Shown piece after piece: positions 44,321 to 53,410 of a stretch of 64,000 bases of DNA. The number at the start of each line of letters is the position of its first letter. Position 1 is the first letter of the stretch. The notes under the pieces are model-generated. The model saw nothing but the letters and a program-made list of their open reading frames with translations, was not told the origin of the DNA and searched no databases. Both the position numbers and the translations under genes were made by a program. The DNA lies in contig JBFMGQ010000012.1 in the NCBI GenBank assembly GCA_040752515.1, positions 1 through 64,000 on the forward strand. The letters run 5' to 3'. This stretch comes from Tenuifilum sp040752515. Its GTDB lineage: Bacteria > Bacteroidota > Bacteroidia > Bacteroidales > Tenuifilaceae.

Positions 44321-45370
44321 CTATGGTTCGTATATATGCCCATTGTCCTCGTTCAGTATATCCTTTCGGATGATCGGCAACTTTAGCAGCAGCTCCTTCA
44401 TCCCCTCCACATCCAGCCTGCGGGTGTTGTGCGAGTTGTACTCCTCAATCCGGGTGATATCGGTTTGTCCCTCGTTGAAGTACAGTCCATAGTTCAGGTC
44501 GCGGTTGTCGGCTGGGATACGGAAGTAGTTGCCCATGTCGTAAGCCTTTACCATCTCCTCACGGGTGAGCAGGGTTTCGTAAAGCTTTTCGCCGTGGCGG
44601 GTTCCAATAATCTTTATGGGATTCTTGGCTTGGTAAAGCTCCAGCAGAGCCTTTGCCAGGGTCTCAATTGTAGCCGCGGGTGCCTTTTGTACGAAGATAT
44701 CGCCGGGCTGGCCATGCTCAAAGGCAAACAGCACCAGGTCAACGGCATCGTCGAGGGTCATCATGTAGCGGGTCATGTTGGGGTCGGTAATGGTGAGCGG
44801 TTGACCGGCTTTAATTTGCTCAACGAATAGTGGGATTACCGAACCCCGCGAGGCCATTACGTTACCGTATCGGGTCCCGCAGAATACCTGCTTTTTGGGA
44901 TCATTGTTCCGGGAGCGGGCAATCATGATCTTTTCCATCAGCGCCTTGGTGATACCCATGGCGTTTATGGGGTACACCGCTTTATCGGTGCTGAGGGTAA
45001 CCACTCGTTTAACGCCATACTTTTCCGCAGCATCAAGCACATTGTCGGTGCCAAGGGCATTGGTTTTTAGGGCTTCCACCGGGAAGAACTCACACGAGGG
45101 AACCTGCTTTAGCGCTGCGGCATGGAAAACGTAATCCACTCCAACCATGGCCGACCGCACGCTACCTTCGTTCCGTACATCGCCAATGTAAAATTTAATG
45201 CGCTTATCGTTGTAGAATCGGCGCATGTCGTCCTGTTTCTTTTCGTCGCGCGAGAAAATACGGATTTCGGCAATATTTGTTTTAAGGAATCGCCTCAATA
45301 CCGCATTACCAAACGATCCGCTTCCACCGGTAATCAGTAGCGATTGGTTATCAAAAATACTTTCAGACAT
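44321..45370 (-). CDS. capE: UDP-N-acetylglucosamine 4,6-dehydratase/5-epimerase (CapE/FnlA type)
   Basis: 349 residues of the extended SDR family. NAD(P)-binding LLITGGSGSFGNAVLRRFL (about 11-29), FSRDEKKQDDMRRFYND, IGDVRNEGSVRSAM, FHAAALKQVPSCEFFP and STDKAVYPINAMGITKALM (about 127-145) are all present. Here a Met-x3-Lys replaces the usual SDR Tyr-x3-Lys, as in the inverting dehydratase group. It performs the first step to UDP-L-FucNAc. Highly similar motifs to FlaA1/CapE leave little doubt about the family. It is first in the minus-strand gene set capE - GxxExxY - capF - capG. Confidence 0.9.
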   Translation of the reverse strand: MSESIFDNQSLLITGGSGSFGNAVLRRFLKTNIAEIRIFSRDEKKQDDMRRFYNDKRIKFYIGDVRNEGSVRSAMVGVDYVFHAAALKQVPSCEFFPVEALKTNALGTDNVLDAAEKYGVKRVVTLSTDKAVYPINAMGITKALMEKIMIARSRNNDPKKQVFCGTRYGNVMASRGSVIPLFVEQIKAGQPLTITDPNMTRYMMTLDDAVDLVLFAFEHGQPGDIFVQKAPAATIETLAKALLELYQAKNPIKIIGTRHGEKLYETLLTREEMVKAYDMGNYFRIPADNRDLNYGLYFNEGQTDITRIEEYNSHNTRRLDVEGMKELLLKLPIIRKDILNEDNGHIYEP

Positions 45371-45443
45371 AGCAAAAGGTTTATTCTTTCAAAATTAACA
45401 ATTTTAGTTGATAGTTAAGGCGTTTTTGGTGATTAGTGTTTGG

Positions 45444-46000
45444 TAATGGAGCGCAGATGATGCAGACGGTTTAGTTGTTCGTGAATTTTAATGGAACGCA
45501 GATGACACCGATAATGCAGATTTTCACTGTGTAACACTGTGTGAACCCTATACTAATTTAGTTGATGGTTGTTGGTGAATTTAAGTGGAACACAGATGAC
45601 ACAGATTTTGCTGATTTTCACTGTGTAACACCGTGTGAACTCTGTGAAACGCTGTGATACTGATTTAGTTGACAGTTGATGGTTGTTAGTATTAGAACCC
45701 TAATCCTTGAACTCCGCAGAGCGGAGCAGGCTCTTAAATCCCGCATCGCGGGACAGGCTCTTTAACTCCGCAGAACGGAGCAGGCTCTTTATCCTTTAAC
45801 CTTTAACCTTTATTCCCGCTTTGCGGGACAGGCTCTTTAACCTTTAACCTTTAACCTTGAACTAGCCAAACACTAAATCCCAACCACCTCTCTGAACACT
45901 GCACACTGTAAACTGCACACTAAAAATAGAACCCCGCTTTGCGGGACAGGTACTGAAATCTTAAATCTTTCTGTACACTGCACACTGTACACTAATCACT
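45444..46000 (+). repeat. long compound intergenic repeat array upstream of capE
   Basis: This gene-free stretch holds two and a half tandem rounds of modules M1, M2 and M3. After them come hairpin units CCGCAGAGCGG, CCCGCATCGCGGG and CCCGCTTTGCGGG, each followed by (A)GCAGGCTC or ACAGGCTC. Tandem CCTTTAACC units and TGCACACTGTAAACTGCACA follow. The part 45586-45856 repeats the block at 41165-41415 in the same orientation. The capE promoter must lie in 45371-45440, but no clear TAnnTTTG is seen there. Confidence 0.8.
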
Positions 46001-46045
46001 TTTTTTTCTTACTTTTACTTGCTTAAATCTTAAATGTTTTGCCTT

Positions 46046-46525
46046 ATGGACAAGAAAGAAATTCTTTCGAAAAAAATACTTGGCGGTGTTGAGTACGACC
46101 GCATGGTAGCATTTTGGAATTTTAAATCGCGGTCGGTGGTTGCGCTTTACGGTACTTTCGATGTTTTTCACCCTTCAGTTTTTGAGCTCATCACCTTTGC
46201 TGCTGAGCTGGGGCAGGAGCTGGTGGTTGGCGTTAAGCCCGATGCCGATGTTAAACGCGAAAAGGGCGATAAGTTTCCGGTTTACACCCAGGAACAGAGG
46301 GCTGCCATGGTTTCATCTCATCAGCTGGTATCGGCAGTGCATATTTGCGAAGAGGGTATTGAGGAGTTCCTGCGTCGAACAAAGCCAACCGTTGCGGTAT
46401 GCTGCGCTCACGCATCCGATGCCGACAAAAAAGCCCTTGAGGTGGTTAAGGAATGGAACGGTCGTGTTGAGATCTTTACCAGCAGCACAACAGGTATCGA
46501 CGATATCATTTCAAAATATAAATAG
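46046..46525 (+). CDS. nucleotidyltransferase-fold protein, HldE-C/RfaE2-like
   Basis: About 159 residues from the ATG at 46046, which begins MDKKEILSKK; an ATG four codons earlier is possible. The fold signature VVALYGTFDVFHPSVFELIT resembles adenylyl/cytidylyltransferases, but the HxGH catalytic motif (usually H-A/P-G-H) reads HPSV here. The LVVGVKPDADVKREKGDKFP and C-terminal STTGIDDIISKYK segments match the heptose-1-phosphate adenylyltransferase group (VVGVNSD..., STT-x-I-I). Catalytic competence is doubtful because the second His is missing. The gene abuts radA with no gap. Confidence 0.65.
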   Translation: MDKKEILSKKILGGVEYDRMVAFWNFKSRSVVALYGTFDVFHPSVFELITFAAELGQELVVGVKPDADVKREKGDKFPVYTQEQRAAMVSSHQLVSAVHICEEGIEEFLRRTKPTVAVCCAHASDADKKALEVVKEWNGRVEIFTSSTTGIDDIISKYK

Positions 46526-47905
46526 GTGGCTAAAACTAAAAGCGTTTACGTTTGTCAGAACTGCGGTGCCGAGTCGGTGAAGTGGTTGGGGCGTTGCCCA
46601 TCGTGCAACGAGTGGAACACCTTTGTGGAGGAGCGCATTACCAAGGAAACAAAGAATCGTGTTGGATTGGTTGATGTTTCACGGAATGCCAGCCCCAAAC
46701 CGCTCAAGGACATTGAGACCAGCAACGAGAAACGTATCGATACCCGGGTGGGTGAGCTAAACCGTATTCTTGGCGGAGGCATTGTTCCCGGTTCGATACT
46801 GCTGCTGGGGGGTGAGCCTGGCATTGGTAAATCGACCCTGGCTTTACAGCTTGCCTTGGGCATGAATCACCAAAAGGTACTATACGTATCGGGCGAGGAG
46901 AGTGCCCGGCAGGTAAAGATTCGCGCCGATAGGATCAATCCAGCCAATCAGGATTGCCTTATACTCAACGAAACGCTTTTGGAGAACATACTCACCCAGA
47001 TTGAGAATGTGCAGCCCGATTTGGTGGTAATCGATTCCATTCAAACACTTTACACCGATACCATTGAGTCGTCGCCCGGGAGCGTTTCGCAGATCCGCGA
47101 GACGGCAGCCGCGCTTTTGCGCTACGCAAAAACATCGGGTGTTCCGGTAATACTCATTGGGCATATCACCAAGGATGGGAGCATAGCTGGCCCTAAGGTA
47201 CTTGAGCATATTGTTGATGTGGTATTGCAGTTTGAGGGCGATCAAAACTACCTGTATCGTATTTTACGCTCGTCGAAAAACCGATTTGGTTCCACATCGG
47301 AGATAGGCATTTTTGAGATGCAAAGCAGCGGACTGGTTGAGGTAACTAACCCCTCGGAGATATTGCTCTCGCACCGCGATGAGCAGCTAAGCGGCATTGC
47401 TGTGGCTGCCACCATCGATGGGGCAAGGCCTTTCCTTATCGAAACGCAGTCGCTGGTTAGCACTGCGGTTTACGGTACACCGCAACGTTCCACTACGGGC
47501 TTTGACCAGCGTAGGCTGAACATGTTGTTGGCCGTACTCGAGCGACGCGCTGGGTTTAGGCTTGCTAACAAGGACGTATTCCTGAACATAGCCGGGGGGC
47601 TTAAGGTCAGCGACCCTGCTATCGATCTTGCCGTTATTGCAGCCATACTCTCGTCAACCCTCGATGTGCCAATACCCGGAACAACCTGCTTTGCTGCCGA
47701 GGTAGGACTTTCGGGCGAGATTCGCCCGGTGAACCGGCTCGACCAACGTGTGGCCGAGGCCAACAAGCTGGGAATGACCCGTATGTTTGTATCGCGGTAC
47801 AACACCAAAGGGCTCGACTATGGCAGTAAGAGCTGTAAAATTGTACCCATTGGGAGGATTGAGGAGCTGGTTCGATACCTATTTGGGCGCGAAACGGTTG
47901 ATTAA
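46526..47905 (+). CDS. radA: DNA repair protein RadA/Sms
   Basis: 459 residues, GTG start directly after the upstream TAG. An N-terminal zinc finger has C10-x2-C13 and C24-x2-C27. The RecA-like ATPase has Walker A GGEPGIGKSTLAL (about 95-107) and Walker B DLVVIDSIQTLY. The RadA-specific KNRFG motif lies near residue 251. A C-terminal Lon-protease-like domain follows (GGLKVSDPAIDLAVIAAILS). RadA is a DnaB-like branch-migration helicase in homologous recombination. Full length for the family. The GTG start abutting the upstream gene suggests translational coupling. Confidence 0.95.
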   Translation: MAKTKSVYVCQNCGAESVKWLGRCPSCNEWNTFVEERITKETKNRVGLVDVSRNASPKPLKDIETSNEKRIDTRVGELNRILGGGIVPGSILLLGGEPGIGKSTLALQLALGMNHQKVLYVSGEESARQVKIRADRINPANQDCLILNETLLENILTQIENVQPDLVVIDSIQTLYTDTIESSPGSVSQIRETAAALLRYAKTSGVPVILIGHITKDGSIAGPKVLEHIVDVVLQFEGDQNYLYRILRSSKNRFGSTSEIGIFEMQSSGLVEVTNPSEILLSHRDEQLSGIAVAATIDGARPFLIETQSLVSTAVYGTPQRSTTGFDQRRLNMLLAVLERRAGFRLANKDVFLNIAGGLKVSDPAIDLAVIAAILSSTLDVPIPGTTCFAAEVGLSGEIRPVNRLDQRVAEANKLGMTRMFVSRYNTKGLDYGSKSCKIVPIGRIEELVRYLFGRETVD

Positions 47906-47916
47906 TAGGTTGTGAT

Positions 47917-49185
47917 ATGAGAATTGCGGTTATAGGTTTTGGCGCTGCAGCCATTGGCTTACTCGAGAAATTGAAGGACACCAACCACGAGGTGCATGTC
48001 TTTGAGAAAAGTAACGATATCTACTCATCGAGTATATCCGGTATCCGTGCCGATGGAAAGCTATTCGTTTCCACCGAGATGGGGGGTGAGATTTATATCG
48101 ACCCCATTCTGCAGCGCAGGTTTGTGGAGTACTACATCAACTTTACCGATAAAAGGGAGGTTGAAACCGGAAACTCGTTTGCCTCGGAGGATTACTACCG
48201 AAAATTCTACGAAAAGGGCTTCCTGCCCATCTCATCGCAATTCTTCCATATTGGAACCGATCAGCTCAAGGAGGTTCTTTTCAATATCTACGAGCAGTTC
48301 TGCAAATCAAAAAACATCCACTTTCACTTCAGCACCGAGGTTACTGAAGTTACTGATCTGCCCGATGGTGTTTTGGTGAATGGCGCTGAACAGTTCGATA
48401 TGGCTGTGGTTGCCGTTGGCCGGAGTGGCCATAAGCTCATTAACACCACCATATCGGCCTATCCGCAACTAATAAAGAACAACACCAAGGTTGATTTGGG
48501 CATCCGCTATGAGTTACCTAACCACATTGTTGATGAGATTAACCGCGAGATGTACGAGTTCAAGGTGAAGTATAAAAGCCGAACGGGCTACATGGTTCGT
48601 ACTTTCTGTAATAATCCATCGGGGTTTGTGGTAACCGAGAACTATGGCGATTTTACCACGGTTAATGGCCATGCCAAGATGCGTCAGAAAAGCGGAAACA
48701 CAAATTTCGCCATACTTGCATCGCTTGTACTCACTGAGCCCTTCAACGATCCCATAGGATACGGTTCGTACATTGCCAAACTATCGAACCTTTTGGCGGG
48801 CGAGGGTAAGGTAATACTTCAAACCTACAGCCACTTTAAGGAATCGAAACGCACTAAGAACCTTTACAGGGTTCATCCCACCCTTGAGCCGGAGAAATAC
48901 ATTTTGGGTGATATAAACCTGGCATTCCCCCGCAGAATCATTGAGAGCATCATCGACTTCATTGAGAACCTGAATACGGTAATTCCCGGAGTGGCCAATA
49001 ACGATAATTTGGTGTATGCACCTGAAATCAAGTTCTATTCCAACAGGTTGAATAACCAGATTTCGGAACACTTAAAGTTTATAGGCGATTGCTCCGGTGC
49101 AACCCGTTCCATAATCTACGCTACCGCTCACGGTTACCTGATGGCCGAGGCCATACTGGCCAATAATTTTAATGCTGATATTTGA
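47917..49185 (+). CDS. FAD/NAD(P)-dependent oxidoreductase, COG2509-like
   Basis: 422 residues. The N-terminal dinucleotide-binding loop is AVIGFGAAAIGLLEKL, followed by VHVFEKSND for the ribose-binding acid. The C-terminal FAD motif is FIGDCSGATRSIIYATAHGY, resembling the GDGAG-x-TRGI motif of uncharacterised COG2509 FAD dehydrogenases. The physiological substrate is unknown. Its TGA overlaps the ATG of the ABC gene by one base, so the two are probably co-transcribed with radA. Confidence 0.75.
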   Translation: MRIAVIGFGAAAIGLLEKLKDTNHEVHVFEKSNDIYSSSISGIRADGKLFVSTEMGGEIYIDPILQRRFVEYYINFTDKREVETGNSFASEDYYRKFYEKGFLPISSQFFHIGTDQLKEVLFNIYEQFCKSKNIHFHFSTEVTEVTDLPDGVLVNGAEQFDMAVVAVGRSGHKLINTTISAYPQLIKNNTKVDLGIRYELPNHIVDEINREMYEFKVKYKSRTGYMVRTFCNNPSGFVVTENYGDFTTVNGHAKMRQKSGNTNFAILASLVLTEPFNDPIGYGSYIAKLSNLLAGEGKVILQTYSHFKESKRTKNLYRVHPTLEPEKYILGDINLAFPRRIIESIIDFIENLNTVIPGVANNDNLVYAPEIKFYSNRLNNQISEHLKFIGDCSGATRSIIYATAHGYLMAEAILANNFNADI

Positions 49186-50774
49186 TGCTAAGGGTTTCCG
49201 ATCTCTCAGTTTCATTTGCGGGCAATCCGGTTGTTTCCGGTATTAGCTTTAGCTTGAAGCCCGGTGAGATACTGGGTTTTGTTGGCGAATCGGGATCGGG
49301 CAAATCGGTAACATCGTTAGCCCTTATGGGGCTACTTCCACCCAATGCGAGTATCGATAGGGGTAAAGCCCTTTTCGATACCGGTAAGGGTGAGGTTGAT
49401 TTATTTAGTATTGATGGCGAGTTGCACCGACGCATAAGGGGGCATGGCATCGCCATGATTTTTCAGGAGCCGCAAACCAGCCTTAACCCATCCATGCTAT
49501 GCGGGAAGCAGATACTGGAGGCTGTTGAGCTGCATACAGGCCTAAGAGGTGATAAGGCAAAGGAGCGTTGCTTGCAGTTACTAGCCGAGATGCAGCTACC
49601 CGATCCGGCAAAGGTTTACCGCAGTTACCCGCATCAGCTTAGCGGTGGGCAAAAGCAGCGGGTAATGATTGCCATGGCACTTGCCGGCAATCCCCGCATA
49701 CTCATTGCCGATGAGCCAACCACCGCTTTGGATGTTACGGTTCAAAAAAGCATTTTGCAGCTACTGAAAGATATCCGTCAAAGGCATCAAATCGGTATAA
49801 TTTTCATTACCCACGATCTGGCTGTAGTTTCGGAAGTAGCCGATAGGATAATGGTTATGCAGCAGGGGCAACTGGTGGAGCAGGGTAGTGTTGAGGAAAT
49901 TTTTAACAATCCACAACACCCATATACCCGTAGGCTCATTGAATACCGTAAGCGTATAAACCAACCCGTTAAAGGGAACGATTCTGCCGTTGAGACCGAA
50001 CCCATTTTCAGGGTCAATGCAATTAATGTTGATTACGGTAGTAACAGCTGGTTTAAAAAGGGATATAGGGCAATCAGCAATGTTTCGTTTAGCCTGTTCA
50101 AAGGCGAAACTTTAGGTTTGGTGGGCGAGTCGGGTTCAGGGAAAAGCACCATTGGGCGTACCCTTTTAAAATTAATCGATACCCAGAGCGGCTCCATCGA
50201 TTACCAAGGTAAACCGTTGGATACCCTAAGGGGTAACGACTTGTTGAGGTTTAGGCGTGAGGTTCAACTTATTTTCCAGGATCCCTACTCATCGTTGAAT
50301 CCCCGTTTAACCATTGGGCAGGCTCTGATAGAGCCTTTTATATATCATGGAATGGGGAACAAGAGTCAGGCCCGGCAACGGGTTCAGGAACTGCTACAAA
50401 TGGTCAATTTACCAGTCGATAGCATGAACCGCTATCCCCATGAATTTTCCGGTGGCCAAAGGCAAAGGATTGTAATAGCCCGCGCACTGGTACTTAACCC
50501 CAAAGTACTGGTTTGCGACGAAATTCTCTCAGCGCTCGATGTATCTACACAAGCCCAAATGCTTGAAATGCTTCAGGATTTGAAAATGCGAATGGGCTTA
50601 ACATACCTTTTCATATCGCACGATTTATTGGTTGTGCGCAGCATAAGTACACGGGTAATTGTTCTGAGCAAGGGTAATATCGAAGAACAAGGGCCTGCCG
50701 ACAAGGTTTTTAGCAAGCCCCAAAGTATTTATACGCAACAACTGATTGAAGCAATTCCAGGAAAATTACTTTAG
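49185..50774 (+). CDS. ABC transporter ATPase with two NBDs (peptide/nickel type, YejF/GsiA-like)
   Basis: About 529 residues from the ATG at 49185; a TTG one codon earlier opens the longest frame. The two complete nucleotide-binding domains each have Walker A GESGSGKS, a Q-loop (FQEPQTSLNP; FQDPYSSLNPR), a signature (LSGGQKQR; FSGGQRQR) and a Walker B (ILIADEPTTALD; VLVCDEILSALD). This is the fused DppD-DppF arrangement used for import of oligopeptides or related solutes. No permease or binding-protein gene is adjacent. The second Walker B reads DEILSALD where DEPTSALD is usual. The stop overlaps the convergent penicillin-binding protein stop by four bases. Confidence 0.9.
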   Translation: MLRVSDLSVSFAGNPVVSGISFSLKPGEILGFVGESGSGKSVTSLALMGLLPPNASIDRGKALFDTGKGEVDLFSIDGELHRRIRGHGIAMIFQEPQTSLNPSMLCGKQILEAVELHTGLRGDKAKERCLQLLAEMQLPDPAKVYRSYPHQLSGGQKQRVMIAMALAGNPRILIADEPTTALDVTVQKSILQLLKDIRQRHQIGIIFITHDLAVVSEVADRIMVMQQGQLVEQGSVEEIFNNPQHPYTRRLIEYRKRINQPVKGNDSAVETEPIFRVNAINVDYGSNSWFKKGYRAISNVSFSLFKGETLGLVGESGSGKSTIGRTLLKLIDTQSGSIDYQGKPLDTLRGNDLLRFRREVQLIFQDPYSSLNPRLTIGQALIEPFIYHGMGNKSQARQRVQELLQMVNLPVDSMNRYPHEFSGGQRQRIVIARALVLNPKVLVCDEILSALDVSTQAQMLEMLQDLKMRMGLTYLFISHDLLVVRSISTRVIVLSKGNIEEQGPADKVFSKPQSIYTQQLIEAIPGKLL

Positions 50775-53113
50775 TAGATTTCTATCTCGTTGATCTCGTA
50801 ATCAGCCTCGTTTTCGCAGTTAATGCTCACATTGCCCGGTAGTAAAGGCCTTTCCCAATCGTCGTTAGGCGATATCCCCAGTGTGGGGTCAGCATAAACC
50901 TTTTGCAAAAACAATCCAAAGATAGGAAGGGCCATATTGGCACCCTGCCCTAAGGCTAGGTTCTGGAAGTGAACCGAACGGTCTTCGGCTCCGGTCCAAA
51001 CCCCTGCCACCAGGTTGGGCGTAATGCCCATAAACCAACCATCGGAGTGGTGCTGGGTTGTTCCTGTTTTACCTCCAATTCTACCCGGGAGCTGGAATTT
51101 ATAGCGTAAACGTACCCCTGTGCCTTGGTTAACTACACCTTCGAGCAAGTTGATCATCAGGAATGCTGTTTGCTCGCTGATGGCTTCGTTTTTCTTGGTG
51201 TTAAACGTTGCCAAAACATTACCGTTTTTGTCCTCGATTCGGGTTACAAATATTGGTTCAACCTGTACCCCTTTATTTACAAATGTACCATAAGCACCAA
51301 CCATTTCGTAGAGGTTAAACTCAAAGGTTCCCAGAATAATTGAGGGTACAGGCTCTATGTAGCTCTTAATTCCAAGTTGATGAATCATTTCCACCACAGC
51401 GCTAGGTGCAAACTGTTTCATTATCCAAGCCGAAATGTTGTTAACGGAATTTGCCAACCCCCACTTAAGGGTAACCATTTGCCCATCGTGTTTTGTGCTA
51501 CCGGAGTTTTTGGGAGCCCAAATGGTGTCGCCCACCACAAAGGTTTGGGTTACGTTTGGCACCTTGGTACAAGGCGAGTAACCCTCCTGCATGGCAAGGG
51601 TATAAAGGAATGGCTTTATGGTTGAACCAACCTGGCGTTTACCCTGGCGAACCATATCGTACTTAAAGTGCTTGAAGTCGGGACCTCCAACGTAAGCTTT
51701 AACATGGCCGTTGTGCGGATCCATTGCCATAAAACTCGAACGGAGGAATCGCTTATAGTAGCGGATTGAATCGAGTGGCGACATGATGGTATCGCGTTCA
51801 CCCTTCCATGAGAATACCCTCATGGGTATTTTTTCGTTAAAGTTGTCCATAATGCTGTCGCGCGAGGCACCCGAAGCCACAAGACCCCTATACCTTTGGG
51901 TTTGACGCATTGCCAGGTAGATGATATGATCGGCTTGATCTGGGGTAATATCGTAGAAAATCCTTCCACCACGAGCCTTAATCTCCTTATCGAGTGCAGG
52001 TTGCAACTCATTTTTAAGGTGATCTGCAAGAGCCTCTTCGGCATACCGCTGCATGCGTGAGTTTACGGTGGTGTAAATCTTTAACCCATCGGTGTAAACA
52101 TTGTAGGGAGTGCCATCGGGCTTAGTGTTCTTATTGCACCATCCGTAAAGCGGATTGGTTTCCCAAAGTAGCGAATCTTCCTGGTACATCTGTTGCGACC
52201 AGTAACGCTTTGGGTTAGGCTTTGTGGCTGTCATAAACAATCGCAACATCTCCCTAAAGTAAGTGGCTGTACCCTGGTTATGATCCTGCGATTGATACTT
52301 GAGAACAATGGGTAGTTTTGAAATGGAATCGAACTGGTGCTGGTTAATGTAACCATACTTAAGCATTTGCCCAAGCACCACGTTCCTTCGCTTAATTGCA
52401 TTTTCAGGGTTACGCACAGGGCTGTAACGGGTTGGAGCATTTACAACTCCAACAAGAAGTGCTGCTTGCTCAATGGTAAGCGAATCGGGGGTTGTATCAA
52501 AAAAGGTTTTGGCTGCTGCTTTTATCCCAAATGCATTACTCCCGAATTCTACCACGTTGAGGTACATGGCGGCAATCTCTTCCTTGGTGTAGTTGCGTTC
52601 AAGCTTTACCGATGTTATCCATTCCTTAAATTTGGTAATTACCAGTTTTGCTGTCCGCACAATTGAATTTTGTTTGCTTGAGATATCGCGTGGGAAAAGG
52701 TTTTTGGCAAGCTGCTGCGTTATGGTACTTCCACCTCCGGCCGATCGTTGGGCAAAAAGCACCGTTTTAAACATTACTCGCCCTAACCCTTTAAAATCGA
52801 TACCGCTATGGCTGTGGAATCGGGCATCCTCCGTGGCTATAAGCGCATTGATTACATTTGGCGATATCTCGTTGTAGTCCACAAAACTCCTGTACTCCTT
52901 GTATATGTTTCCAAGTACTATGTTGTCTTCGGATATTACCTCCGAGGCAACATTGCTTTTGGGATTTTCAAGTTCCCTAAAGGTTGGAAGTGGTCCAAAA
53001 AACTCCAAACCAATCAGGATAAAGATGGTAACAACAAACAGGAAGCCAAATGCCAATGCCCCCCAGAACCAGGTTTTAAACTTTTGAATTGTTGCAGGAT
53101 CGTTTAGTTTCAT
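50771..53113 (-). CDS. class A penicillin-binding protein (PBP1A family)
   Basis: 780 residues. An N-terminal membrane anchor (residues about 18-38) precedes the GT51 glycosyltransferase domain, with ATEDARFHSHSGIDF (catalytic Glu95) and AGGGSTITQQLAKNLF. The transpeptidase domain has the S-x-x-K nucleophile in GSTIKPFLY (Ser about 496), an SVN motif, and KTGTTQ (about 680). It polymerises and cross-links peptidoglycan in the periplasm. The final residues are acidic (NCENEADYEINEIEIY). Convergent with the ABC gene. Confidence 0.93.
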   Translation of the reverse strand: MKLNDPATIQKFKTWFWGALAFGFLFVVTIFILIGLEFFGPLPTFRELENPKSNVASEVISEDNIVLGNIYKEYRSFVDYNEISPNVINALIATEDARFHSHSGIDFKGLGRVMFKTVLFAQRSAGGGSTITQQLAKNLFPRDISSKQNSIVRTAKLVITKFKEWITSVKLERNYTKEEIAAMYLNVVEFGSNAFGIKAAAKTFFDTTPDSLTIEQAALLVGVVNAPTRYSPVRNPENAIKRRNVVLGQMLKYGYINQHQFDSISKLPIVLKYQSQDHNQGTATYFREMLRLFMTATKPNPKRYWSQQMYQEDSLLWETNPLYGWCNKNTKPDGTPYNVYTDGLKIYTTVNSRMQRYAEEALADHLKNELQPALDKEIKARGGRIFYDITPDQADHIIYLAMRQTQRYRGLVASGASRDSIMDNFNEKIPMRVFSWKGERDTIMSPLDSIRYYKRFLRSSFMAMDPHNGHVKAYVGGPDFKHFKYDMVRQGKRQVGSTIKPFLYTLAMQEGYSPCTKVPNVTQTFVVGDTIWAPKNSGSTKHDGQMVTLKWGLANSVNNISAWIMKQFAPSAVVEMIHQLGIKSYIEPVPSIILGTFEFNLYEMVGAYGTFVNKGVQVEPIFVTRIEDKNGNVLATFNTKKNEAISEQTAFLMINLLEGVVNQGTGVRLRYKFQLPGRIGGKTGTTQHHSDGWFMGITPNLVAGVWTGAEDRSVHFQNLALGQGANMALPIFGLFLQKVYADPTLGISPNDDWERPLLPGNVSINCENEADYEINEIEIY

Positions 53114-53348
53114 CCTTACAAAATATTTTGGGTTATTGTATGCTTTATTGATAAGTACTAATTGTTACCAGAATTAATCACTTTCAATCGAATTCATTGG
53201 CTTACTATGTAAAGCTATGCGCCGTAAAGTTAGTAAAATATGTATGCGAAAAAGCTATAAAACTTTTTTACAGCAGCTGTACATAGTTCACAAATAAACA
53301 GAAAATCAGCAAATAACAAAAAAAATTGGGGTCGATAGATTAACATAA

Positions 53349-53381
53349 TTTTGTTCAAACCATATCAATTTCTTTACTTTG
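53349..53381 (+). promoter_or_regulatory. candidate promoter of topA
   Basis: TTTTG (53349-53353) and TACTTTG (53375-53381) are 21 bases apart. This fits the -33 TTG / -7 TAnnTTTG spacing of Bacteroidota promoters except that the -7 box is one base short. The topA ATG is 30 bases downstream. The rest of 53114-53348 is plain AT-rich intergenic DNA between divergent genes, where I see nothing else. Confidence 0.45.
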
Positions 53382-53410
53382 TGCCAATCTTAACTGTAAT
53401 TATATAAGGT

